A DNA stretch of 64,000 nt from Streptomyces ambofaciens ATCC 23877. Lineage in GTDB: Bacteria > Actinomycetota > Actinomycetes > Streptomycetales > Streptomycetaceae. The position numbers and the translations under genes are program-made. Location: assembly GCF_001267885.1 (NCBI RefSeq), contig NZ_CP012382.1, positions 6,249,001 through 6,313,000 of the forward strand. The letters run 5' to 3'. Shown piece by piece: positions 56,638 through 64,000 of the stretch; the stretch's first letter is position 1; every line of letters starts with the position of its first letter. Below the pieces are notes generated by a model that was given only the letters and a program-made list of their open reading frames with translations, searched no databases and was not told the origin of the DNA.

Positions 56638-57576
56638 CTAGAAGTACCCCTCGCGCTTGCGGTCTTCCATCGCGGCCTCGGACATCTTGTCGTCGGCGCG
56701 TGTGGCGCCGCGCTCGGTGAGCCGGGAGGCGGCGATCTCGGCGATCACCTTCTCGATCGAGTCGGCGTCGGAGTCGACGGCTCCGGTGCAGGACATGTCG
56801 CCGACGGTGCGGTAGCGGACCCGCCGCTTCTCCACCGTCTCGCCCTCCTTCGGCCCGCCCCACTCGCCGGCGGTCAGCCACATGCCGGCGCGGGCGAAGA
56901 CCTCGCGCTCGTGCGCGTAGTAGATGGCCGGCAGCTCGATGCCCTCGCGGGCGATGTACTGCCACACGTCCAGCTCGGTCCAGTTGGAGAGCGGGAAGAC
57001 GCGGACGTGCTCGCCGGGGGCGTGCCGGCCGTTGTACAGGTTCCACAGCTCGGGGCGCTGGCGGCGCGGGTCCCACTGGGAGAACTCGTCGCGCAGCGAG
57101 AACACCCGCTCCTTGGCGCGGGCCTTCTCCTCGTCGCGGCGCCCGCCGCCGAAGACCGCGTCGAACCGCTCCGCCTGGATCTTCTCGGTCAGCGGCAGGG
57201 TCTGCAGCGGGTTGCGGGTGCCGTCCGGACGCTCCCTGAGCACACCCCGGTCGATGTAGTCCTGCACGGAGGCGACGTGCAGACGCAGCCCGTGCCGCTC
57301 CACCGCGCGGTCGCGGTACTCCAGGACCTCCGGGAAGTTGTGCCCGGTGTCCACGTGCAGCAGCGAGAACGGCACGGCCGCCGGGGCGAACGCCTTCAGC
57401 GCCAGGTGCAGCATGACGATGGAGTCCTTGCCGCCAGAGAAGAGGATCACCGGCCGCTCGAACTCGCCCGCGACCTCGCGGAAGATGTGCACCGCCTCGG
57501 ATTCGAGGGCGTCGAGGTGGGAGAGGGCGTACGGGCCCGCCGTGCCCTCCTCCACCGCTGCGACGGTCGTCGTCAT
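56638..57576 (-). CDS. cysD: sulfate adenylyltransferase small subunit CysD
   Basis: 312 residues. N-type ATP pyrophosphatase carrying PP-loop FSGGKDSIVML (45-55), then LLHVDTGHNFPEVLEYRD and the CysD-specific GGRRDEEKARAKERVFSLR. It makes adenosine 5'-phosphosulfate (APS) from ATP and sulfate. ATG overlaps the cysC stop (ATGA). Confidence 0.97.
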   Translation of the reverse strand: MTTTVAAVEEGTAGPYALSHLDALESEAVHIFREVAGEFERPVILFSGGKDSIVMLHLALKAFAPAAVPFSLLHVDTGHNFPEVLEYRDRAVERHGLRLHVASVQDYIDRGVLRERPDGTRNPLQTLPLTEKIQAERFDAVFGGGRRDEEKARAKERVFSLRDEFSQWDPRRQRPELWNLYNGRHAPGEHVRVFPLSNWTELDVWQYIAREGIELPAIYYAHEREVFARAGMWLTAGEWGGPKEGETVEKRRVRYRTVGDMSCTGAVDSDADSIEKVIAEIAASRLTERGATRADDKMSEAAMEDRKREGYF

Positions 57577-58109
57577 GCCAGTCCCCTTTCGGTGAGCAGG
57601 GCGTGGACCGCCGCGGCGGACTCCTGGACAGTCTGGTCCTGCGACTCGATGCGCAGGTCGGGGGCGACGGGCTCCTCGTACGGGTCGTCGACGCCGGTGA
57701 GCCCGGTCAGCTCGCCCGCGGCCTGCTTGGCGTACAGGCCCTTCACGTCGCGCACCGAGCAGACCTCGACCGGAGTCGCCACGTGCACCTCCACGTACGC
57801 CGTGCCGTTCGCCTCGTGCCGCTTGCGGACGGCGTCCCGGCTGTCCGCGTACGGGGCGATGACCGGGACCAGCGCGGTGACGCCGTTGCGGGCGAGCAGT
57901 TCGGCGACGAAGCCGATGCGCAGCACGTTGGTGTGCCGGTCCTCGCGGCTGAAGCCGAGGCCCGCCGAGAGGAACTCGCGGATCTCGTCGCCGTCGAGGA
58001 GCTCGACGCGCCGGCCCTCCGCGCGCAGGCGGCCGGCCAGCTCGTGGGCGATGGTGGTCTTGCCGGCGCTGGGCAGACCCGTGAGCCAGACGGTGGCTCC
58101 GGTCGTCAC
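57573..58109 (-). CDS. cysC: adenylylsulfate kinase CysC
   Basis: 178 residues. Phosphorylates APS to PAPS. Walker A GLPSAGKTT (residues 11-19), GDEIREFLSAGLGFSREDR substrate region and VRDVKGLYAKQAAGEL. GTG at 58109 is set by AGGAGAA six bases away and agrees with the known 178-residue length; the frame is open to an ATG at 58142. Confidence 0.96.
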   Translation of the reverse strand: MTTGATVWLTGLPSAGKTTIAHELAGRLRAEGRRVELLDGDEIREFLSAGLGFSREDRHTNVLRIGFVAELLARNGVTALVPVIAPYADSRDAVRKRHEANGTAYVEVHVATPVEVCSVRDVKGLYAKQAAGELTGLTGVDDPYEEPVAPDLRIESQDQTVQESAAAVHALLTERGLA

Positions 58110-58143
58110 AGGGTTCTCCTGAATCTCAGTGGTCGTCGTCATG

Positions 58144-58854
58144 TCAGCCGTGCAGTCCGCACTCGGTCTTGGAGCGGCCCGCCCAGCGGCCCGCGCGGGC
58201 GTCCTCGCCCTCCAGCACGCGGCGGGTGCAGGGCGCGCAGCCCACGGAGGCGTAGCCGTCCGTCAGCAGCGGGTTGGTGAGGACGCCGTGCTCGTCGACG
58301 TACGTCTGCACGTCTTCCTGTGACCACTTCGCGATGGGGGAGATCTTCACCTTCCGCCGCTTCTCGTCCCAGCCGACCACGGGGGTGTTCGCCCGGGTCT
58401 CGGACTCGTCGCGGCGCAGGCCGGTCGCCCAGGCCTGGTAGCCCTTCAGGCCCTCCTCCAGCGGCTTGACCTTGCGCAGCGCGCAGCACAGGTCGGGGTC
58501 GCGGTCGTGCAGCTCGGGGCCGTACTCGGCGTCCTGCTCGGCGACCGTCTGCCGGGGCGTGAGCGTGATGACGTTCACGTCCATCACGGCCTCGACCGCG
58601 TCCCGGGTGCCGATGGTCTCCGGGAAGTGGTAGCCGGTGTCGAGGAACACCACGTCCACGCCGGGCAGGGCGCGGGAGGCGAGGTGGGCGACGACCGCGT
58701 CCTCCATGGACGAGGTGACGCAGAAGCGGCTGCCGAACGTCTCGGCCGCCCACCGGAGGATCTCCAGCGCGGAGGCGTCCTCCAGCTCGCGTCCCGCCCG
58801 CTCGGCGAGCGCCTTGAGTTCCTCGGTCGTACGCTCTTCCTGAACCACCGTCAT
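58144..58854 (-). CDS. cysH: phospho/adenylylsulfate reductase CysH
   Basis: 236 residues. PP-loop-like VTSSMEDAVV, then FLDTGYHFPET, and catalytic Cys232 in KTECGLHG. Cys123-Cys124 and Cys206-xx-Cys209 are present, the four [4Fe-4S] ligands that family knowledge links to APS use; the adjacent cysC makes PAPS, so substrate preference is open. ATG overlaps the stop of the 59-residue zinc-ribbon gene (ATGA). Confidence 0.96.
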   Translation of the reverse strand: MTVVQEERTTEELKALAERAGRELEDASALEILRWAAETFGSRFCVTSSMEDAVVAHLASRALPGVDVVFLDTGYHFPETIGTRDAVEAVMDVNVITLTPRQTVAEQDAEYGPELHDRDPDLCCALRKVKPLEEGLKGYQAWATGLRRDESETRANTPVVGWDEKRRKVKISPIAKWSQEDVQTYVDEHGVLTNPLLTDGYASVGCAPCTRRVLEGEDARAGRWAGRSKTECGLHG

Positions 58855-59030
58855 ATCGGTTCCCCTCCCGTGGAGTTGGGCTGAAGACCCCGGGCGAGGA
58901 GCCCGAGGAACTTCAACTGGAATGCGCGGTTGCACGCCCCGCATTCCCAGGCGCCGTGACCCTCTTCGTGCGGGCGCAGGTCCTCGTCGCCGCAGTAGGG
59001 GCAGTAGAACGGCGCGGCACGCTCGCTCAT
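58851..59030 (-). CDS. CysX-like zinc-ribbon/rubredoxin-like small protein
   Basis: 59 residues, too short for routine calling. Cys10-xx-Cys13 and Cys30-xx-Cys33 form a small metal-binding knuckle (FYCPYCG, WECGACNRAFQLKFLG). Its start overlaps the sulfite reductase stop and its stop overlaps cysH (both ATGA). C. glutamicum has a small gene, cysX, at the same place in its cysI-X-H-D-N cluster, proposed to carry electrons for sulfite reduction. The metal and role here are inferred. Confidence 0.85.
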   Translation of the reverse strand: MSERAAPFYCPYCGDEDLRPHEEGHGAWECGACNRAFQLKFLGLLARGLQPNSTGGEPI

Positions 59031-60724
59031 GACAGGGCCTCCTCGGAGGCGCGGGCCGCCCAGGTGGCGAAGCGCTCGCCGTCCTCGCGCTCGGCCTCGT
59101 AGCGCTTCAGCACGCGCTCCACGTAGTCCGGCAGTTCCTCCGCAGTGACCTTGAGGCCGCGCACCTTGCGGCCGAAGCCGGGCTCCAGTCCGAGGGCGCC
59201 GCCCAGGTGGACCTGGTAGCCCTCGACCTGCTCGCCCCGGTCGTTCAGGACCAGCTGGCCCTTGAGGCCGATGTCCGCGGTCTGGATGCGGGCGCACGCG
59301 TTCGGGCAGCCGTTGAGGTTGATGGTGAGGGGCTCGTCGAAGTCCGGGAGCCGGCGCTCCAGCTCGTCGATCAGCGAGGCGCCCCGCGCCTTGGTCTCGA
59401 CGATGGCGAGCTTGCAGAACTCGATGCCGGTGCAGGCCATGGTGCCGCGCCGGAAGGTGGAGGGCCGGGCGGTGAGGTCGAGCGCCTCCAGGGACTCGAC
59501 CAGGGAGTCGACCCGTCCCTCCTCGACGTCGAGGACGATCATCTTCTGCTCGACCGTGGTGCGCACCCGGCCCGAGCCGTGCGCCTCCGCCAGGTCGGCG
59601 ACCTTGGTCAGGAGCGTGCCGTCGACGCGGCCGACGCGCGGGGCGAAGCCGACGTAGAAGCGGCCGTCCTTCTGCCGGTGCACGCCGATGTGGTCACGCC
59701 AGCGGCTGGTGGGGTCGGCGGGCGCCGGGCCGTCGGTCAGCTTCCGCTTCAGGTACTCGTCCTCCAGCACCTGGCGGAACTTCTCCGCGCCCCAGTCGGC
59801 GACCAGGAACTTCAGGCGGGCGCGGTTGCGCAGCCGCCGGTAGCCGTAGTCGCGGAAGATCGAGATGACGCCCTCGTAGACGTCCGGCACGTCCTCGATC
59901 GGCACCCAGGCCCCGAGGCGCACGCCCAGCTTGGGGTTGGTGGACAGGCCGCCGCCGACCCACAGGTCGAAGCCCGGCCCGTGCTCGGGGTGTTCGACGC
60001 CGACGAAGGCCACGTCGTTGATCTCGTGCACCACGTCCAGCACCGGCGATCCGGAGATCGCGGTCTTGAACTTGCGCGGCAGGTTCGAGTACGCCGGGTT
60101 GTTCAGGACCCGGCGCTTCATCTCCTCCAGGGCCGGCGTGCCGTCGATGATCTCGTCCTCGGCGATGCCCGCGACCGGGGAGCCGATCATCACGCGGGGC
60201 GTGTCGCCGCAGGCGGTGACCGTGGACAGGCCGACGCCCTCGAGGCGGTTCCAGATCTCGGGGACGTCCTCGATCCGGATCCAGTGGTACTGGACGTTCT
60301 GCCGGTCGGTGATGTCGGCCGTGCCGCGCGCGAACTCCTGCGAGATCTCGCCGATGACGCGCAGCTGGGCGGTGGTCAGGGCGCCGCCGTCGATGCGGAC
60401 ACGGAGCATGAAGTAGCTGTCGTCCAGCTCCTCCGGTTCCAGGACGGCCGTCTTTCCGCCGTCGATGCCCTGCTTGCGCTGGGTGTACAGCCCCCACCAG
60501 CGCATGCGTCCGCGCAGGTCGCCGGGGTCGATGGAGTCGAAACCGCGCTTGGAGTAGATCGTCTCAATACGTGTCCGTACGTTGAGACCGTCGTCGTCCT
60601 TCTTCACCTGCTCGTTGCCGTTGAGCGGGGTGAAGTGACCGGCCGCCCACTGGCCCTCGCCGCGGTGACGGCTCACCTTGCGGCGGGGGGTCGCGGCAGC
60701 AGGATTCGGCGGCGTGGCGGCCAT
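59027..60724 (-). CDS. sir: ferredoxin-type sulfite reductase (nitrite/sulfite reductase family)
   Basis: 565 residues. Siroheme-[4Fe-4S] enzyme reducing sulfite to sulfide. Cluster ligands Cys431 and Cys437 (CTGIEFC) and Cys473 and Cys477 (CPNAC). Tyr80 and Cys172 occupy the 92-residue spacing of the Tyr-Cys pair in M. tuberculosis SirA. ATG 60724 has AAGGA 10 bases upstream. It heads the translated operon, 129 bases after the leader peptide. Dedicated nitrite reduction is less likely given the context. Confidence 0.95.
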   Translation of the reverse strand: MAATPPNPAAATPRRKVSRHRGEGQWAAGHFTPLNGNEQVKKDDDGLNVRTRIETIYSKRGFDSIDPGDLRGRMRWWGLYTQRKQGIDGGKTAVLEPEELDDSYFMLRVRIDGGALTTAQLRVIGEISQEFARGTADITDRQNVQYHWIRIEDVPEIWNRLEGVGLSTVTACGDTPRVMIGSPVAGIAEDEIIDGTPALEEMKRRVLNNPAYSNLPRKFKTAISGSPVLDVVHEINDVAFVGVEHPEHGPGFDLWVGGGLSTNPKLGVRLGAWVPIEDVPDVYEGVISIFRDYGYRRLRNRARLKFLVADWGAEKFRQVLEDEYLKRKLTDGPAPADPTSRWRDHIGVHRQKDGRFYVGFAPRVGRVDGTLLTKVADLAEAHGSGRVRTTVEQKMIVLDVEEGRVDSLVESLEALDLTARPSTFRRGTMACTGIEFCKLAIVETKARGASLIDELERRLPDFDEPLTINLNGCPNACARIQTADIGLKGQLVLNDRGEQVEGYQVHLGGALGLEPGFGRKVRGLKVTAEELPDYVERVLKRYEAEREDGERFATWAARASEEALS

Positions 60725-60853
60725 GGTTGACACGTCCTTCTGGGCAGGCGGAAATGCGGCTCTGACCTGCGCGTGTGCGCGCACGGGCATGGGTGCGCGG
60801 CGTTGCGCGGGAATGAGGCGACTGCGGGGATCCGGTAGTGCTGGAGGAGGCTC

Positions 60854-60937
60854 TCAGCGGCCCGGACAGATGGCGCTGGACATGCGGCCGAGGTCGACGT
60901 GCCGCCGACTCACCAAGGCAATTCCAGTTCCAGGCAT
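60854..60937 (-). CDS. cysteine-type leader peptide (27 codons) of the sulfur operon
   Basis: Begins MPGTGIALVSRRHVDLG and ends SSAICPGR. I recall essentially this sequence as the Streptomyces putative leader peptide found ahead of sulfur genes. The near-terminal Cys codon is TGT. It is immediately preceded by a promoter with +1 on its ATG and followed after 129 bases by sir. The obvious role is cysteine-responsive attenuation or ribosome stalling. Confidence 0.85.
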   Translation of the reverse strand: MPGTGIALVSRRHVDLGRMSSAICPGR

Positions 60938-60943
60938 GACGGA

Positions 60944-60973
60944 AGCCTGGCACGACGATCTGAACACCGTCCA
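60944..60973 (-). promoter_or_regulatory. promoter of the sulfur operon, leaderless leader peptide
   Basis: On the minus strand: TGGACG (60973-60968), 18-base spacer, CAGGCT (60949-60944), then 6 bases to ATG 60937. There is no ribosome site for the leader peptide. Confidence 0.55.
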
Positions 60974-60991
60974 GCTTTGTCCACGATGCAG

Positions 60992-61024
60992 ACACCCTTG
61001 TCTCGTACAGCGAGACAAGGGTGT
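60992..61024 (-). terminator. hairpin terminator of the GNAT gene
   Basis: ACACCCTTGTCTCG pairs perfectly with CGAGACAAGGGTGT (14 bp, loop TACAG). It lies 29 bases downstream of the GNAT stop and just upstream of the sulfur promoter. An operator role for the promoter is also possible. Confidence 0.65.
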
Positions 61025-61052
61025 TGTGGGTCACATGCTGGTCGGCGCCTGG

Positions 61053-61625
61053 TCAGGCGGGGAACGCTCCGGGCCAGGGTCCGGGGGTGGCGACGTCCGG
61101 CTCCTCCTCGACCCTGGTGTCGAAGAGGCGGAAGCCGCGACGCTGGTAGTTGTCCATCGCGAACGCGCCGTCCTTGCTGCACGTGTGCAGCCACACGCGC
61201 TTGGTCGTGGCCAGGCCCGGCCAGCGGTCCGCCAGGTCCCAGGCGCGGGCGGCACCGTACGAGAGCAGGTGGCCGCCGATGCGCCGGCCCCGGAAGGCCG
61301 GGATCAGGCCGAAGTACTCGATCTCCACGACCCCGTCGTCGCCGGACGACAGCTCCACGTACCCGGCGGGGGTGCCGTGGTCGTAGGCGACCCAGGTCTC
61401 CACTCCGGGCCGCTCCAGGTGCTCCCGCCACCGCGCGTGACTCCAGCCGAGCCGGTCCGTCCAGCGGATGTCCCCGCCCACCGAGGCGTACAGGAAGCGG
61501 CTGAACTCGGGGGAGGGCACCTCGGAGCGGACGATCCGGACGTCCCCCTCCGGTGCGGCGGCCGGCAGCAGGTCGGTCGGCGCCGTCTGCTCCAGGGACC
61601 AGGTGGTCACGGCGATGTTGGTCAT
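61053..61625 (-). CDS. GNAT-family N-acetyltransferase
   Basis: 190 residues. GNAT fold with acetyl-CoA loop LIPAFRGRRIGGHLL and YVELSSGDDGVVEIEYFG, plus the C-terminal NYQRRGFRLFDTRV. The acceptor is unknown. The N-terminal 50 residues (with VGGDIRWTDRLGWSHARW) are longer than the minimal fold. Monocistronic, with the hairpin at 60992-61024 downstream. Confidence 0.9.
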   Translation of the reverse strand: MTNIAVTTWSLEQTAPTDLLPAAAPEGDVRIVRSEVPSPEFSRFLYASVGGDIRWTDRLGWSHARWREHLERPGVETWVAYDHGTPAGYVELSSGDDGVVEIEYFGLIPAFRGRRIGGHLLSYGAARAWDLADRWPGLATTKRVWLHTCSKDGAFAMDNYQRRGFRLFDTRVEEEPDVATPGPWPGAFPA

Positions 61626-61714
61626 GCCGGTCAGGGAACCATCCGCTCGGCGGATCTGTCGATCCCCGGCTTCCCGGCTCCCGGCTTCCCACCTGCCCGG
61701 TCCCGGGAGTGGCG

Positions 61715-63022
61715 TCAGTCGAGCGCGTCCTCGACCGACGTCAGCGGCAGCGCGAAGAGCATGCGGCCCGACTGGGACCAGACCTCACCGGTCGCGGCCC
61801 AGTACGACAGGGAGCCCGCCTGTCCGCTCCAGCACCGCTGCGAGCGGTCCGCCCCGCACTCCGCGGCCCGGGCTCCGTCCGCGTCCTGGCGCCAGAGGGT
61901 CCCGCGCCCGTCCTGTCCGCCGGCCGCGCGGGCCAGGTACCAGTCGGGTCGCGCCGCGCCCGGCGGGCGGTGCGAGAGCACGCCCCCCACCTCGGCCGCT
62001 CCGGTCTCGTACGCCTCCACCGCGTCGACGTGTCCCGCGGAGTCCACGGCCGGCAGTCCGGCGCGGGCGGGGTCGGCGCTGAACGCGTAACGCCAGAGGC
62101 GGGTGGGGCGGTCGCCGTCGTCGGGCACCCGCTCGCTCGCCACCAGGCTGCCCGGGACCGTGCCGCGGTCCAGGGAGATCGCGGCGGGGCGCGCCGCGCC
62201 GGAGGTGTCGGAGAGCCGGTACGAGGCGACTGCGGGCAGGACGTACCGGTGGCCGGCCGCCGCCCAGCCTCCGGGTACCCGGCCGACCGCGTCCGCCTCG
62301 GTGGTGGCGCGCTGGATCAGGTCCATGTCGTACACGTACAGCGCCTCGCGACCACCGGCGCCGGTGGTGACCAGCAGCTTGTCCTGGTACCAGACCATGC
62401 CGGAGACGGGGGAGGCGAGCCCCCGGTAGTCGTGGCCGCGGTCGACGGGGACGGCGAGGAGGGCCGAGGCGTAGCCGAGCCGGTCGGGAGCGTCCGCGTC
62501 GACGAAGGAGACCCGGGCGAGGCCGCCCTCGGGCGTGCCGTCGTCGCGGGTCCACGCGGAGAGGACGACGCGGTGGGCGCCCCAGCGGCCGTCCGCGTCG
62601 GCGTCCCCGGAGGTGGTGACCGCGCCGGGCCGCCAGCCCTCGGTGTCGCCCCGGTCCCAGCAGTAGGCCCGGGTGGCCGCGGGGAGGACCGGCAGCGCCT
62701 CCCGCTCCTCGGTCGCGCACTCGGCGGCGTCGCGCAGCGTGTGGTCGGCGGACCCGAGGACGGTGGAGACGCCCACCGGTTCACCCATCGCGTCGGAGAG
62801 CCGGTCGAGCCAGGGGCGCGGTACCCGGTGCTCGGTCAGACGCAGGGCGGCGGTCTCGGCGGGGGCGGTGAGGGGCTTGAGGGCGCCGGGGTCGTCGGCG
62901 ACCGTGGCCTGCGAGGCGCTGATCATCGTGGCGGCGCCGGTCAGCGCGAGGGCCGCACCGGCCAGGGCCGCGCGCAGCGCCCGGCTCCGCCTGCGTCGGC
63001 GGTGTCTGCCGCGGTGCTTCAT
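61715..63022 (-). CDS. secreted protein of unknown function
   Basis: 435 residues. Signal peptide with a very basic start (KHRGRHRRRRRSR), hydrophobic ALAGAALALTGAATM, likely cut after residue ~40. The arginines do not form a twin-arginine RRxFLK motif. The body has repeated beta-rich segments such as LVTTGAGGREALYVYDMD and SLVASERVPD, possibly a propeller-like fold, and about six Cys. GGAGG stands 4 bases before the ATG. No family recognised. Confidence 0.8.
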   Translation of the reverse strand: MKHRGRHRRRRRSRALRAALAGAALALTGAATMISASQATVADDPGALKPLTAPAETAALRLTEHRVPRPWLDRLSDAMGEPVGVSTVLGSADHTLRDAAECATEEREALPVLPAATRAYCWDRGDTEGWRPGAVTTSGDADADGRWGAHRVVLSAWTRDDGTPEGGLARVSFVDADAPDRLGYASALLAVPVDRGHDYRGLASPVSGMVWYQDKLLVTTGAGGREALYVYDMDLIQRATTEADAVGRVPGGWAAAGHRYVLPAVASYRLSDTSGAARPAAISLDRGTVPGSLVASERVPDDGDRPTRLWRYAFSADPARAGLPAVDSAGHVDAVEAYETGAAEVGGVLSHRPPGAARPDWYLARAAGGQDGRGTLWRQDADGARAAECGADRSQRCWSGQAGSLSYWAATGEVWSQSGRMLFALPLTSVEDALD

Positions 63023-63267
63023 CAAACCTCCACAGGCACCGGACCAACTGAGCTCGACGAGGGTCGCGTTGACCGGGGAGCGGCTGGTGCGGTCCGTAGA
63101 GGATGCTACGACAGACGGGCGGGTCCGCGGACGCGGACGATGCAAATATGCGAAAACGTGGCGTCTCCACGGTCGGCGCGGGCCCTCACCGGGCCGGGCG
63201 CGGGAGGGGCGTGGCCGCTCGCGCGCCTCCCCGTGCCCTTCCCGTGCCCTCGCCGGGGTGTCGGCGT

Positions 63268-64000
63268 TCAGGGGGGCGGGGCCGAGGTCCGGTGGGCCGC
63301 CACCGCCGGAGCCGTCGAGTGGGGGAGCAGGTCACGGGGGTCCTCCGGGAGGGCGAGCTCTACCTCCGCCGCCCCGCAGAAACGATACGGCCGGTGCTCC
63401 AGATAGGCCCCGAGGTACCTCCGCACCCGGGACATCTCGGCCCGCACCGTCACCGTGCGCGCCGGGTCGCCGAACATGTCCTCGGCCAGGCCCGCGGCGC
63501 TGCGGCCGGTGCGGTGGACGGCCAGCAGGTACAGCAACTCCGCGTGCCGGGGACTCAGTTCCCGCGTCAAGGCCTCCGCACCCCCCAGCACCCGGACCGA
63601 CCAGCGGCGCGGCTGCCCGAGGTCCAGCACGATCCGGACGCCACCGCTCGCCACCGGCTCCTCGGCCGCCCGTACCAGCCAGCCCTCGCCCAGCGGCTCC
63701 ACGGTGCACGCCCCGAGCGCGGGCAGCCACCGCCGCCCCGCCACCGGGTGCCTGGGCAGCACCACCCGCTCCAGGTACGGCATCCCCGTCACCGCCGCCG
63801 TCCAGCCGTCCCGGTCCGTGACCAGGGCTCGGCCGTCGAGCCGGGCCAGCACCGGCGCCGCCACCGCGCGCAGCCGCTCCAGCGACTGCACGTGCAGCTC
63901 GCGCAGCCGGGCCTCGGCGAGCTTGGCGACCGAGTCGACCCAGGCGAGCGTGGCCGGATGCATCGTCGAGAGCGGCCCGCTCACGTCGACCACACCCAGC
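63268..64000 (-). CDS. GAF-domain transcriptional regulator (C-terminal part)
   Basis: At least 240 residues, running off the right edge; the start is not visible. The first residues seen (GVVDVSGPLSTMHPATLAWV) are the end of a GAF-type sensor domain. The C-terminal part (LSPRHAELLYLLAVHRTGRSAAGLAEDMFGDP, then VTVRAEMSRVRRYLG) looks like a winged-helix DNA-binding unit. Typical of Streptomyces GAF-HTH regulators, ligand unknown. Confidence 0.75.
   Translation of the reverse strand, partial: LGVVDVSGPLSTMHPATLAWVDSVAKLAEARLRELHVQSLERLRAVAAPVLARLDGRALVTDRDGWTAAVTGMPYLERVVLPRHPVAGRRWLPALGACTVEPLGEGWLVRAAEEPVASGGVRIVLDLGQPRRWSVRVLGGAEALTRELSPRHAELLYLLAVHRTGRSAAGLAEDMFGDPARTVTVRAEMSRVRRYLGAYLEHRPYRFCGAAEVELALPEDPRDLLPHSTAPAVAAHRTSAPPP

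Overview
The window is high-GC actinomycete DNA and almost certainly Streptomyces chromosome. The strongest markers are a two-domain geosmin synthase, a complete conservon (cvnABCD), a CprB-type gamma-butyrolactone-receptor homologue, an SSI-type protease inhibitor, an Erm/macrolide-glycosyltransferase pair, the treZ/treY/glgX set and many GTGA/ATGA gene overlaps. Gene order (murC-msrB ... cprB-DUF89-geoA ... treZ, treY, glgX ... sulfate assimilation) looks like a conserved core-chromosome block. From memory it resembles the S. coelicolor SCO6055-SCO6105 interval. No tRNA, rRNA, insertion sequence, prophage or CRISPR array was seen.

Layout. 1-3271 (minus strand): SulP permease with beta-carbonic anhydrase, a small secreted protein, and a ZapE/AFG1 ATPase. 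3815-7142 (plus): RibD-like reductase, a small unknown protein, murC, msrB. 7171-9305 (minus): sensor kinase and response regulator. 9653-13225 (plus): four-gene osmoprotectant (OpuC/ProU-type) ABC operon. 13246-18132 (minus): sugar-binding lipoprotein followed by cvnA-B-C-D. 18510-25982 (plus): cprB, a DUF89 protein, geosmin synthase, a PDZ protein, a prolidase-like peptidase and a degenerate APH-fold protein. 26055-39175: trehalose/glycogen enzymes treZ, treY and glgX on the minus strand. Between them lie an FHA protein, an M14 peptidase coupled to an SSI-like inhibitor, a dihydrolipoamide dehydrogenase divergent from a LysR regulator, and an MFS transporter. 39525-45779: HEPN-domain protein, DEDDh exonuclease, phosphotransferase, and a sugar ABC importer lacking its own ATPase. 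45832-48179: inducible-looking macrolide resistance island with promoter, leader peptide, attenuator, erm(O)-like methyltransferase and macrolide glycosyltransferase. 48195-51385: MMPL exporter and a DUF1697 protein. 60937-51453 (minus): sulfur assimilation, namely a cysteine-type leader peptide, sulfite reductase, CysX-like zinc ribbon, cysH, cysC, cysD, cysN, a sulfonate-type ABC importer and a CbiX-like chelatase. 61053-64000: GNAT acetyltransferase, a secreted protein, and the C-terminal part of a GAF-type regulator cut by the right edge.

How the parts work together. The sulfur run encodes a near-complete route: activation (CysDN, CysC), reduction to sulfite (CysH), reduction to sulfide (Sir), probable siroheme metallation (CbiX-like) and uptake of an organosulfur or sulfate source. 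It is headed by a 27-codon leader peptide with a near-terminal Cys codon. TreZ, TreY and GlgX together convert glycogen or maltodextrin to trehalose. The most interesting regulatory DNA is the erm leader at 45832-46087, the Cys leader at 60854-60973, and four 11-bp phased GTCAA repeats next to a 15-bp palindrome at 2000-2078. Several promoters (erm leader, mgt, FHA, Cys leader) place the predicted +1 on the start codon, implying leaderless transcripts.
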